Positions 28,784 to 36,283 of a DNA stretch of 64,000 nucleotides are shown here, piece after piece; within the stretch, counting starts at the first letter, position 1, and the number at the start of each line of letters is the position of its first letter. The notes beneath the pieces are model-generated. The model saw nothing but the letters and a program-made list of their open reading frames with translations. It was not told where the DNA came from and made no database searches. A program made the position numbers and the translations under genes. The stretch covers positions 1-64,000 of the forward strand of contig CBHYLN010000007.1 of NCBI GenBank assembly GCA_966128725.1. Reading direction: 5' to 3'. This stretch comes from JAFDZV01 sp966128725. GTDB taxonomy: Bacteria; Bacteroidota; Ignavibacteria; OLB7.

Positions 28784-28868
28784 GCAAGGCATGGCCCGCG
28801 CGTGGCGCAATCGTCGCATGTCCTGGCCCTGCCGCGAGTCGGTGGTGTGTAGTTCCGTTCAATCAGTG

Positions 28869-28876
28869 TAGTTTCG
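28869..28876 (+). promoter_or_regulatory. -7-like box of the thioesterase gene
   Basis: TAGTTTCG, identical to the hpnC box, ends 6 bases before the ATG at 28883. A second related copy, TAGTTCCG, lies 19 bases upstream at 28850. Confidence 0.5.
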
Positions 28877-28882
28877 CGCGCC

Positions 28883-29344
28883 ATGGGCAATCCATTCACG
28901 ATACATGAACGCGTCCGTTGGATTGACTGCGATGCAGCGCAGATCATCTATTACGGCGCCTACATACGGTTCTTCGAGATCGCCGAAACCGAGATGTACC
29001 GCTCGGTTGGGCTGCCCTACGCCAAGGCATTCGGAACGCTGGGCTGCTTCCCGATACGCGCGGCCTACCATTGCGAATACAAACAGCCGCCAACGCTGGA
29101 CGACGAGATGGAGATCAGCGTGTGGGTGAGCCACTGGGGAACCACGTCGTTCACGGTGTCGTTCCGGTTCGTGTTGGCGGCAACCGGAGCCCTGCTGGCC
29201 GAAGGCTACTGCCGGCAGGTGACCGTTGGCCTTACCGATAAGAAGAAGATCCCCATTCCGGATATCCTGCGTTCGGCCCTGGCGCCGTACACCGTGATAA
29301 CGGCCGACGGTCCATCCGATGGCGTGGCTGCCGTGGGCGCGTGA
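28883..29344 (+). CDS. Acyl-CoA thioesterase, 4HBT hotdog family
   Basis: 153 residues of the 4-hydroxybenzoyl-CoA thioesterase/YbgC family, which hydrolyse acyl-CoA or acyl-ACP in the cytoplasm. The N-terminal motif VRWIDCDAAQIIYYGAYIRFFE carries the catalytic aspartate, followed by the hotdog helix and strands (MEISVWVSHWGTTSFTVSFR; AEGYCRQVTVGL). Length is normal. It is 90 bases before the asparaginase gene and has its own -7-like box. Substrate unknown. Confidence 0.85.
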   Translation: MGNPFTIHERVRWIDCDAAQIIYYGAYIRFFEIAETEMYRSVGLPYAKAFGTLGCFPIRAAYHCEYKQPPTLDDEMEISVWVSHWGTTSFTVSFRFVLAATGALLAEGYCRQVTVGLTDKKKIPIPDILRSALAPYTVITADGPSDGVAAVGA

Positions 29345-29433
29345 TCGATCCGCAATAACCTCCGTACCTTCACTCCGTGCGCCGTGGCATCCGTCTGGCG
29401 CTGGCATCCCGAACGTTCTCGCATACAATCCCG

Positions 29434-30438
29434 ATGAATCGAACTCCACTTGCTGTATCACACCGCAGCGGCCGTGTTGATGCTCTGCACTATGGCTCGG
29501 TGGCTGTTGTTGACCTCAATGGAACCGTTATCCATGCGGTGAACGATCCGCACTTCCCCACGTATCTCCGCTCGTCGAGCAAGATGTTTCAGGCGCTGCC
29601 GGTGGTGCTGAGCTGCGCGGCCGACCGGTTCTCCTTCGATGCTTCCGAGCTTGCCGTGTGCTGCGCAAGCCATGTGGGCGCCGATTATCACCTGGCGACG
29701 GTGTCGCGAATGCTTGGCAAAATCGGCCTGGGCGAAGCCCACCTGGGCTGTGGTGCCCACGAGCCGGATGACCGCGCCGAACGCAAGCGCCTGATATGTT
29801 CGGACACCGCCCCAACACAACTGCATAACAATTGCTCGGGCAAACACGCCGGGATGCTTGCGGCGTGCCTGGCCAGCGATTGGCCGGTGGAGACGTATCT
29901 GGCCATCGAGCATCCGCTGCAACAGTGGATACTGGACTTGATGGCCGAGTACTCCGGCATCAGGCGCGAGCACATCGGGATCGGTATCGATGGCTGTTCG
30001 CTGCCGGCGCTGTACATGCCGATTTCCGGGATCGCGACCGCGCTGGCCCGCTTTGTGGGCAAGGCGAAGGATATCGATGGCGCCGAACGCCGCATCATGG
30101 CCGCGGTGAACCAGCATCCCGAGATGATCAACGATGCAGGCGCCTTCGACACCGAACTGGTGCGGGCACTGCGGGGGCGTGCGATCGCGAAGCGGGGGGC
30201 GATGGCGATTTTTGTTGTGGGCCTTGATACCGAACGCTACGGTCCGATTGGCGTGGCCGTGAAGCTGGAGGATGGGAACATGGCGCCCATGCCGATCGTG
30301 GTGATGAAGGTGCTGCAGGAGATCGGTGTGTTAAGCGAAGAGGAGCTCGATCGGCTGGCCTCGTTCCGTACCATGCGGCTCAGCAACTGGCGCGGAATGG
30401 ATATTGGCGAGGTTGCCACGAACTTCCAGCTGCATTAA
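29434..30438 (+). CDS. L-asparaginase, type II AnsA-like (asparaginase_II family)
   Basis: 334 residues of the Rhizobium etli-type (ReAV) asparaginase family, serine-beta-lactamase-like enzymes distinct from E. coli AnsA/AnsB. Seen motifs: the SxxK-like RSSSKMFQALP (residues ~45-55), CCASHVGADYHLATVSRML, HNNCSGKHAGMLAACLA (characteristic Ser-Gly-Lys-His) and GIGIDGCSLPALYMPI. The reaction is asparagine to aspartate and ammonia. ATG 29434 is the family start; the 19 residues upstream are not conserved in style. Last gene of the plus-strand run and convergent with the cytochrome-like lipoprotein. Confidence 0.85.
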   Translation: MNRTPLAVSHRSGRVDALHYGSVAVVDLNGTVIHAVNDPHFPTYLRSSSKMFQALPVVLSCAADRFSFDASELAVCCASHVGADYHLATVSRMLGKIGLGEAHLGCGAHEPDDRAERKRLICSDTAPTQLHNNCSGKHAGMLAACLASDWPVETYLAIEHPLQQWILDLMAEYSGIRREHIGIGIDGCSLPALYMPISGIATALARFVGKAKDIDGAERRIMAAVNQHPEMINDAGAFDTELVRALRGRAIAKRGAMAIFVVGLDTERYGPIGVAVKLEDGNMAPMPIVVMKVLQEIGVLSEEELDRLASFRTMRLSNWRGMDIGEVATNFQLH

Positions 30439-30474
30439 CTGGCAGGCCAACATCGGCCGCCTGTGTTGCCGTGG

Positions 30475-30900
30475 CTAATTGTTCGAGGCGCCCTCGTTGA
30501 TCCACACGGCGATGCCGTGTGCCTGCGCGGGCGTCACCAATCGTGCAATATTGGCCGGCGCATGCGGAAGGCGTTCGCTCACCACCTGCCACAGAATGCT
30601 CCCCGTGGAATCGCCCGGGTGTACCAGGCCCGGCGTGGCGAACAGGTCGATGTAGGACGCGAAGCTCACCGTGCCTGCGCGGTCGATAGCGTTATGGCAT
30701 CCGCTGTCGGTGCAGCCAAGCTCCAGCAGTGGCCTCACCTGGCGCCCGAAGCTGACGTTCGTGGCCGGGAACACCACGTCGCCGGGGCTGGTGATTGCTC
30801 CGGTCTCGCAGGCGGACAGCCACAGGCCCATGACGCCAATCAGGCATGCAAGAAACACGGCCGGGCCACGCCCGTGGATATGTGTGTTGGTTGTATTCAT
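30475..30900 (-). CDS. Small lipoprotein with cytochrome-like C-x4-CH motif
   Basis: 141 residues from ATG 30900. The signal ends in a lipobox-like LWLSAC (cysteine about residue 30). The mature domain FGRQVRPLLELGCTDSGCHN and the later LPHAPANIARLVTPAQAHGIAVWINEGA follow the plan of planctomycete/Bacteroidota-type c-heme domains, in which C-x3/4-CH replaces the usual CxxCH and the end reads like ...I..WI..GA. Covalent heme is therefore possible but not certain. Last gene of the minus-strand run from 34243, 76 bases after panB; linkage to that operon may be incidental. Confidence 0.7.
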   Translation of the reverse strand: MNTTNTHIHGRGPAVFLACLIGVMGLWLSACETGAITSPGDVVFPATNVSFGRQVRPLLELGCTDSGCHNAIDRAGTVSFASYIDLFATPGLVHPGDSTGSILWQVVSERLPHAPANIARLVTPAQAHGIAVWINEGASNN

Positions 30901-30976
30901 ATGGGATACCTGAGCGTGCCGGTCGCCGCACCTGATTGATACCGACCGCGGCCCAACGGACGGCCGATGCCCCGGG

Positions 30977-31783
30977 CTAGTAGCTCTCGGCCTCGTTCGG
31001 AAAGTTGCCGTCGCGGATATCCTGAGCATACCGTCGTGCGGCATCCTCGGCCCGCTCGGCGAACGACTCGTAGTGCCGGACGAAGCGCGGTTGAAAATCG
31101 AGCGTAAGCCCCAACATATCGGTAGACACCAGAATCTGCCCGTCGCAACTGGGTCCGGCGCCTATGCCGATTGTCGGGATCGAGAGCTGTTCGGTAACAC
31201 GTTTTGCAAGCTCGGCGGGAATCTTTTCCAGAACAATGCAGAACGCGCCGGCCTGTTCCAGAATCACGGCATCGGCCACAATGCGATCGGCCTCGCTGGG
31301 CGATGTGCCTCGCGGGCGGTAACCGCCGTATTGGTGGATGGATTGTGGTTGCAGCCCAAGATGCCCCATCACCGGAATGCCAACGGCCGTCATCCGGCGC
31401 ACCGTCTCGGCGTGTTCCTCCCCACCCTCCAGCTTCACGGCGCCGGCATCGGTTTCCTTCATGATGCGGCCGGCATTGCGGAATGCCTCGTCAACCCGTA
31501 CCTGATAACTCATGAACGGCATGTCGGCCACCACCATTGCGCGTGCCACGCCCCGTGTGACCGCGATGGTGTGGTAGATGATCTCATCCAACGTCACCGG
31601 CAGCGTTGTCTGGCGCCCCTGCACCACATTGGCAACCGAATCGCCCACAAGGATCACATCAATCCCTGCCTGATCAAATATGCGTGCCATCACGGCATCG
31701 TATGCGGTAAGCGCCGCTATGCGCTGCGCCTTCCGTTTCATCTCCATCAGGGTGCGGGTGGTTACGCGTTTGGATTCGCTCAT
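30977..31783 (-). CDS. panB: 3-methyl-2-oxobutanoate hydroxymethyltransferase
   Basis: 268 residues. PanB makes ketopantoate from 2-oxoisovalerate and methylene-tetrahydrofolate, the first committed step to pantothenate and CoA. Motifs: ALTAYDAVMARIFDQAGID, VILVGDSVANVVQG (metal-binding Asp), MPFMSYQV, GAGAVKLEGG-like DAGAVKLEGGEEH, GHLGLQPQSIHQYGGYRPRG and TIGIGAGPSCDGQILVSTDMLG. Complete and of normal length. Its ATG (31783) overlaps the stop of lplA, so it is translationally coupled. PanC and PanD are not in the window. Confidence 0.96.
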   Translation of the reverse strand: MSESKRVTTRTLMEMKRKAQRIAALTAYDAVMARIFDQAGIDVILVGDSVANVVQGRQTTLPVTLDEIIYHTIAVTRGVARAMVVADMPFMSYQVRVDEAFRNAGRIMKETDAGAVKLEGGEEHAETVRRMTAVGIPVMGHLGLQPQSIHQYGGYRPRGTSPSEADRIVADAVILEQAGAFCIVLEKIPAELAKRVTEQLSIPTIGIGAGPSCDGQILVSTDMLGLTLDFQPRFVRHYESFAERAEDAARRYAQDIRDGNFPNEAESY

Positions 31784-32613
31784 GGTAGGCTTTGCGTTTG
31801 TGGTTGTCCCGCGATGGAGGCCGCACCGCTGGCGGGGGCCATGTGCGTGGCGCGGCGTGCCAACGTGATCGTATCGGTTTGCACCATGGCGCCGGCGAAC
31901 GTCTCGGCGAACCCGTCGACGATTGCAATGGCAAGCGCCTGGAATGATGGGAACGGTTCCGGGATTGCGTCGCGCAGCGTGGCGGTTCGTTCGGCAAGCC
32001 GCCGGCGCAGTGCGGCCCGGCGATCCGCGTCGTGGTTGGGGTACAGAAGGTCGATGATCTCCAGATGCCGTTCGTCCAGAAGCAGCGACCCGTGCTGCAG
32101 CAGTACCGAGCCATAACGGCGTTGCGCCGAACCAAGCAGCTTGCGGCCCTGCCATGTCAGCTCGTTTAATGCCGAGGCGCTGAAGCAGCTTTCGGATTCC
32201 TCCTGGCCGTAATGCTCGCGGAAGTCCGGCTGCGAGCGGCTGAACGCCAGATTGGTTGCGCCAAGCTGTGTAAGCCCATGCTCGATTGCCTGCGTGATGC
32301 GCGCATAGGTTTCGTGTATCCCCGCGCCGTTGCTGGGCATCGCCACCGAATACGTAAGCTCCTCGGCATGGAACACGGCCCGCCCGCCGGTGGGCCGACG
32401 CACCAGACCGTAGCCGCGTGCCTCCAGTGCTTCGGTGCTGATCCCTTCCGACCGTTGGTTGTGGCCAAGCGAAAGAGTGTACGGATTCCAGGAGTAAATG
32501 CGCAGCCGCGGGATGCGGTCGGCATCACATGCGATCGCCATCTCTTCGTCGCGGCTCATGTTCTCCTGGCCGCCGCGATTTGGTTCGATGCTATACAGCC
32601 ACTGTGTGTTCAC
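31780..32613 (-). CDS. Lipoate-protein ligase A family protein
   Basis: 277 residues of the biotin/lipoate A/B ligase family, which attach lipoate (or octanoate) to E2 and GcvH lysines. Motifs: RIYSWNPYTLSLGHNQ, LVRRPTGGRAVFHAEELTYSV (lipoyl-binding loop) and LTWQGRKLLGSAQRRYGSVLLQHGSL with the catalytic lysine. This pattern is close to LplA/LipM-type enzymes, and ligase and octanoyltransferase cannot be separated by eye. GTG 32613 is used because TAACTTG ends 7 bases upstream and the frame further up has no family resemblance. The last codons overlap panB. Confidence 0.85.
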   Translation of the reverse strand: MNTQWLYSIEPNRGGQENMSRDEEMAIACDADRIPRLRIYSWNPYTLSLGHNQRSEGISTEALEARGYGLVRRPTGGRAVFHAEELTYSVAMPSNGAGIHETYARITQAIEHGLTQLGATNLAFSRSQPDFREHYGQEESESCFSASALNELTWQGRKLLGSAQRRYGSVLLQHGSLLLDERHLEIIDLLYPNHDADRRAALRRRLAERTATLRDAIPEPFPSFQALAIAIVDGFAETFAGAMVQTDTITLARRATHMAPASGAASIAGQPQTQSLP

Positions 32614-32620
32614 TGGCGAA

Positions 32621-32627
32621 CAAGTTA
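32621..32627 (-). promoter_or_regulatory. -7-like box of the lipoate ligase gene
   Basis: TAACTTG on the minus strand ends 7 bases before the GTG start, similar in form and distance to the boxes at hpnC and purN. It lies 12 bases downstream of the GNAT stop, so it would be an internal promoter. Confidence 0.35.
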
Positions 32628-32638
32628 GCGCGCGTGGA

Positions 32639-33148
32639 TCAGTTTGGAAATCCGTGTCCGCCGGTTCCGATGGGCATCGCAAGTTCCAGCTCGTCGTGGA
32701 GCGGTATGTCGTGAAGTCCGAGGAAGGGGATGGAAGGCTTGATGCGGCGGGCCTGGGTGACCGCGTCGCGATGTACCGACACCAACCGGAAGCCGCGCTT
32801 CTGATAAAAGCGCAACGCGTTGATGTTGTCGTTGGTGGTTATCAGCCGAAGCTGTGTGCAACCATTGGAGCGCGCGGCGTCCACAACGGCATCCACCAGG
32901 GCGCTGCCAACACCACCGCGTTCGTGCTGGCTGTTCAGCGTAATGATTTCGCACTCCAGGCCGGTGATCAGATACGTAATCAGGCCCACGGCATTGCCAG
33001 CGAACTCGGCGACATACCCCGGCAACGTGTGCGGGTGATACATCCTGCCGCCGGAGACAACGAACTCGGTGCCCCATTCGCCGGCGATCATGCGAACGAT
33101 CCATTCGGCGTCATCATCGCCCACTTCGCGAATCGTGATTACATCCAT
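32639..33148 (-). CDS. GNAT-family N-acetyltransferase
   Basis: 169 residues. The GNAT fold transfers an acetyl group from acetyl-CoA to an amine. The acetyl-CoA loop is in HERGGVGSALVDAVVDAARSNG (motif A, Q/RxxGxG/A form), followed by LRLITTNDNINALRFYQKRGFRLV (motif B with the N..A..FY..GF signature). The acceptor is unknown. Six bases separate it from the ABC ATPase stop and 25 from lplA, so it is mid-operon. Confidence 0.85.
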   Translation of the reverse strand: MDVITIREVGDDDAEWIVRMIAGEWGTEFVVSGGRMYHPHTLPGYVAEFAGNAVGLITYLITGLECEIITLNSQHERGGVGSALVDAVVDAARSNGCTQLRLITTNDNINALRFYQKRGFRLVSVHRDAVTQARRIKPSIPFLGLHDIPLHDELELAMPIGTGGHGFPN

Positions 33149-33154
33149 CGCGCC

Positions 33155-34243
33155 CTAGTTGTTGCTGATGGTGCGGCCGTCGGCCTCGAAGTAGTGCGCA
33201 CGCTCGTGCGCAACTCGCAGATACAGCTTGTCGCCGTAGCGGAGCGGGTGATCCGGATGGATCGACGCCACCGCAAGGCCACGAGCCGAGGGGAAGTGGA
33301 CAAACGTCTGGCTTCCAAGCGTCTCAACCACCTCCACGGTCACCTCGAATGCCAGCGGGTCCGATGGGTCGGTCAGCAGAAGATGCTCCGGCCGAACGCC
33401 GATTGCGGTTGCGTTTTGCATTGCCTGCGCCGTTGTGCCAAGCGGAATCGTAAGCGCTGCAGGGCCGGTTTCGCGCAACACGGCCCCGTGTTCCAGCGTC
33501 TGGATGCGGCCGTCGAAGAAGTTCATTGCCGGTGTGCCGATGAACCCTGCAACGAAGCGGTTCACCGGATTGTTGTACAGCTCCAGAGGCGCGGCAATCT
33601 GTTGCACCTCGCCGCGTTCCATTACCACGATCTTATCGGCCATCGTCATGGCTTCCACCTGGTCGTGGGTTACGTAGATCGATGTGGCGCGAAGTTCGTG
33701 ATGCAGCTTCTGAAGCTGGGCCCGGGTTTGCGTGCGCAGCTTGGCATCCAGATTGGAAAGGGGTTCGTCGAACAGGAAAACCTTCGGGTTGCGGACGATT
33801 GCCCTGCCAAGAGCCACGCGCTGGCGCTGCCCGCCGGAAAGCGCCTTCGGGCGGCGTTCCAACAGCTCCTCAAGCTCCAGCATGCGCGCCGCCGTGCCAA
33901 CCCGGGCCGCGATTTCTTCCTTGGGCATCTTGCGCATCCGCAACGCGAACTCCAGATTCTGCCGCACGGTCATATGCGGGTACAGCGCGTAGTTCTGGAA
34001 CACCATCGCGATGTCCCTGTCCTTGGGGTGCACGTTGTTGACCTCGCGATCGCCAATCGAGATCGTGCCCTCGGTAATCGTCTCCAGGCCGGCGATCATC
34101 CGCAGCGTTGTGGATTTCCCGCAGCCGGACGGACCCACAATCACCAGGAACTCCCCGTCGGGTAGCTCGAACGAAACCTTGTCAACCGCCACGGTGCCGT
34201 CATCGAACCGCTTGGTCACATTCTTCAGCGATACATGTGCCAT
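33155..34243 (-). CDS. ABC transporter ATP-binding protein, MalK/UgpC type
   Basis: 362 residues: nucleotide-binding domain with Walker A GPSGCGKSTTLRM (~residues 38-50), Q-loop FQNYALYPHMTV, signature LSGGQRQRVALGRAI, Walker B VFLFDEPLSNLDAKLR and H-loop YVTHDQVEAM, then the C-terminal TOBE/MalK regulatory domain (AIGVRPEHLLL). This is the CUT1 sugar/glycerol-phosphate importer ATPase. No permease or binding-protein gene is adjacent, so it may be a shared MsmK/UgpC-like ATPase serving systems elsewhere. First gene of the minus-strand run to panB; TATCTTGCG about 45 bases upstream could be its -7 box. Confidence 0.9.
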   Translation of the reverse strand: MAHVSLKNVTKRFDDGTVAVDKVSFELPDGEFLVIVGPSGCGKSTTLRMIAGLETITEGTISIGDREVNNVHPKDRDIAMVFQNYALYPHMTVRQNLEFALRMRKMPKEEIAARVGTAARMLELEELLERRPKALSGGQRQRVALGRAIVRNPKVFLFDEPLSNLDAKLRTQTRAQLQKLHHELRATSIYVTHDQVEAMTMADKIVVMERGEVQQIAAPLELYNNPVNRFVAGFIGTPAMNFFDGRIQTLEHGAVLRETGPAALTIPLGTTAQAMQNATAIGVRPEHLLLTDPSDPLAFEVTVEVVETLGSQTFVHFPSARGLAVASIHPDHPLRYGDKLYLRVAHERAHYFEADGRTISNN

Positions 34244-34942
34244 ATCCGCCTTGATGGATGTAGATGCGAAGAATCCGCAAGATAGTCAGCGCGGGGCGTA
34301 GTTGGGACATTGTTGCCGGGCCGTATGCCGTACGAATGGTCAGATGGTCGGCCTGATCCCGCGCCGCCGCCCGGGTTGGGACGTTGCCTCATAATTGATG
34401 TAACCCATCCGGAACCAGGGCAGCGCCATGCGCGGCGCCTAACAGCGCGTGGCCCTTCATGGTATCTCCGCTGTTATGCGCCAGATATTTCCCATGGCGT
34501 CGGTTGACGCAGGAGGGTCGCGCATCGTTGGTCAAGTTCTTCTTGTGTTGTCTACAGCCGCAATGGCACGTGCGGCATCCGGCTGCGTGATTCATCCGCC
34601 GGGCTTCAGTGCAATGTGGCGCAACGTTACCCGGCGACAGCCGAGGTTTCAGTGATGTTCAAATTCGCCCTAATCCATTCCGGGCGCCTTTGCGCTGCTT
34701 CCATTGCCTGCGACCTTTCGGCGGCGGCGTGGTCATACCTCCCATTCCGACTCTCAAAACCTCGCCGTGTTCACAAGTGCCGACGCATATCGCCATGTCG
34801 TCGCCTCGGCGTAGATGTCGTATCAGAATACATGCGGACCTTCACCGACAACATCGGTCCGCTGTGTTCGCGGCATTTCAATACACCTCCGTCGACGTAC
34901 TGCCAACCGGTGGAATCGTCGGTTCGTAACCAACTCCGGATC
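34244..34942. other. Divergent intergenic region
   Basis: About 700 bases between the ABC ATPase (minus) and the outer-membrane protein gene (plus). No convincing reading frame, no perfect -7 box and no strong hairpin apart from a short palindrome around GCGCCATGCGCGGCGC (34420-34440). Function beyond promoters not seen. Confidence 0.4.
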
Positions 34943-35749
34943 ATGATCAACTCCCCTTCCCCGTACAGTGTCCCGTACAGTGTGTGGATGCTTGCCCTCG
35001 TGGCGTTTATCTGCGTTGGCGCAGTGCCCGTGGTGGCACAGCTGGCACCCGGCATGATCGGTGATCGCCCCGGTCAGGTGGCAACGTTTACCGAGCCCGA
35101 GATGGTTCAACTGGAGAGCGGTGTATCCTACGAGTCGGTGCGGACATCCGGACCCATTGCCAACTGTAGCCGGACCTGGCTGCTTGGGACGTTGCTTCGA
35201 ACCGGTATGATCGACGCGGCCGAACTGCGCATCGGCTTCGAGTACGTGAACGAGTCCTCGCGCGTGAGTTCCGAGATCAACCACAATCACGGCCTGCGGA
35301 ATCTTTCCATCGGTACGAAGCTGCGTCTGCTGGACGCCGAAGCCTCCAGGCCGGCGCTGTTCATATTTGCGAACGCGCGAATGCCGTTCGGCCACGATGA
35401 CTACTGCCCCGATGCCATGATACCCGGGATGCGTGTTCAGATGGACTACGACATCGACGAGCTGGCTACGCTGACATACAGTATCGGCGGCGAGTGGCAT
35501 ATCGGGTCATCCGAGATGATCACGGGGTACGCGGCGACTCTTGCGGTACCGATCGGTGCCGGCCTCGGTGTGTTCGGTGATTACTCAGGGCAGTTCTCGA
35601 TTGCAGCCTCGCCCTCGCATGCATGTGATCTGGGGGTCACGTATGCAGTTCTCGATCATCTGCAGATTGATGTGGCGTATGGCCTGGGCATTTCCAGTAC
35701 CGCGCCGGACCATTTCTTCGCGAGCGGGATCTCCTATCGTGTGCGCTGA
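34943..35749 (+). CDS. Putative outer-membrane transporter/porin-like barrel
   Basis: 268 residues. ATG 34943 starts a signal peptide (VPYSVWMLALVAFICVGAVPVVAQ). The mature sequence has GDRPGQVATFTEPEMVQLESG, AELRIGFEYVNESSRVS, LRNLSIGTKLRLLD, ALFIFANARMPFG and TLAVPIGAGLGVFGDYSG, and ends in GISYRVR. This resembles the MetA/phenol-degradation-pathway-type outer-membrane family (transporter-like barrels of unknown solute) common in Bacteroidota and Chlorobiota. The match is by strand pattern only. The long upstream frame from 34616 is not coding in style. Confidence 0.7.
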   Translation: MINSPSPYSVPYSVWMLALVAFICVGAVPVVAQLAPGMIGDRPGQVATFTEPEMVQLESGVSYESVRTSGPIANCSRTWLLGTLLRTGMIDAAELRIGFEYVNESSRVSSEINHNHGLRNLSIGTKLRLLDAEASRPALFIFANARMPFGHDDYCPDAMIPGMRVQMDYDIDELATLTYSIGGEWHIGSSEMITGYAATLAVPIGAGLGVFGDYSGQFSIAASPSHACDLGVTYAVLDHLQIDVAYGLGISSTAPDHFFASGISYRVR

Positions 35750-35866
35750 TTGCCCACGGTTGCATGTTCGCGTATCAATGCGTGCGTGCGACGAATGCCT
35801 GCATTGCCAAACCGTGCGTCGATGGTGGGCATAAGCCCGCGCTGTGTTAGCCTGTGCTCTGGCAGC

Positions 35867-35912
35867 CCGCGCTGCGCTTCAAGCGTCACTGGATAGTCTG
35901 AACGCAGCGCGG
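35867..35912 (+). terminator. Hairpin downstream of the barrel gene
   Basis: Perfect 10-bp arms CCGCGCTGCG / CGCAGCGCGG across 26 bases, followed by ACTGGTTT. AGCCCGCGCTG occurs twice here. It lies 118 bases after the stop, so it is a weak terminator candidate. Confidence 0.35.
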
Positions 35913-36054
35913 ACTGGTTTATAGACTCGATCACGCCACCACATCATAACCTTCACGCCCGGGATACTGCCCATTGGCAGGGGAGCGCCCGGCCCACAAC
36001 ATTTTTCGCTTCGGATACTGTCGCCTGCGACATTCGGACTTGCTCCGTGTCCTT

Positions 36055-36106
36055 TATCTGGATTTGGTCCATGTACTGGACTTAGTCCAGATATGAATAC
36101 ATATCT
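36055..36106 (+). promoter_or_regulatory. Nested dyads: candidate operator of the TonB-dependent receptor
   Basis: Three dyads are nested: TATCTGGA (36055) with TCCAGATA (36086); the 15-bp palindrome CTGGACTTAGTCCAG (36076-36090); and the 18-bp palindrome AGATATGAATACATATCT (36089-36106). The last overlaps the -7 box at 36102. Such dense symmetry over a promoter is what a dimeric repressor site looks like. Because the gene is a siderophore-type receptor, an iron-responsive regulator (Fur, DtxR-like or Rrf2-like) is the natural guess, but the sequence is not a textbook Fur box. Confidence 0.55.
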
Positions 36107-36109
36107 TTG
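36102..36109 (+). promoter_or_regulatory. Perfect -7 box of the TonB-dependent receptor gene
   Basis: TATCTTTG fits the Bacteroidota -7 consensus TAnnTTTG exactly. Transcription would start near 36116, giving a leader of about 168 bases. Confidence 0.6.
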
Positions 36110-36283
36110 CCATTGGTCTGGGAGTCATCGCCTGCCCCGGCGATGCGAGCATCAGGACATTGCGCCCGTACCGCTGGTACAAAGGAATTCGACCCGATCA
36201 CATTTCACGCAGCACATCTCACTTCCGCATGATACGTGGAGCATGCGGCGGCAAGCCTGTTGGCAAAGCACTCCAAACGCAAC

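Noticed and set aside
32498..34165. 555-codon plus-strand frame over GNAT and ABC ATPase genes
   Set aside because: It spans two well-defined minus-strand genes and their junction, with shadow composition.
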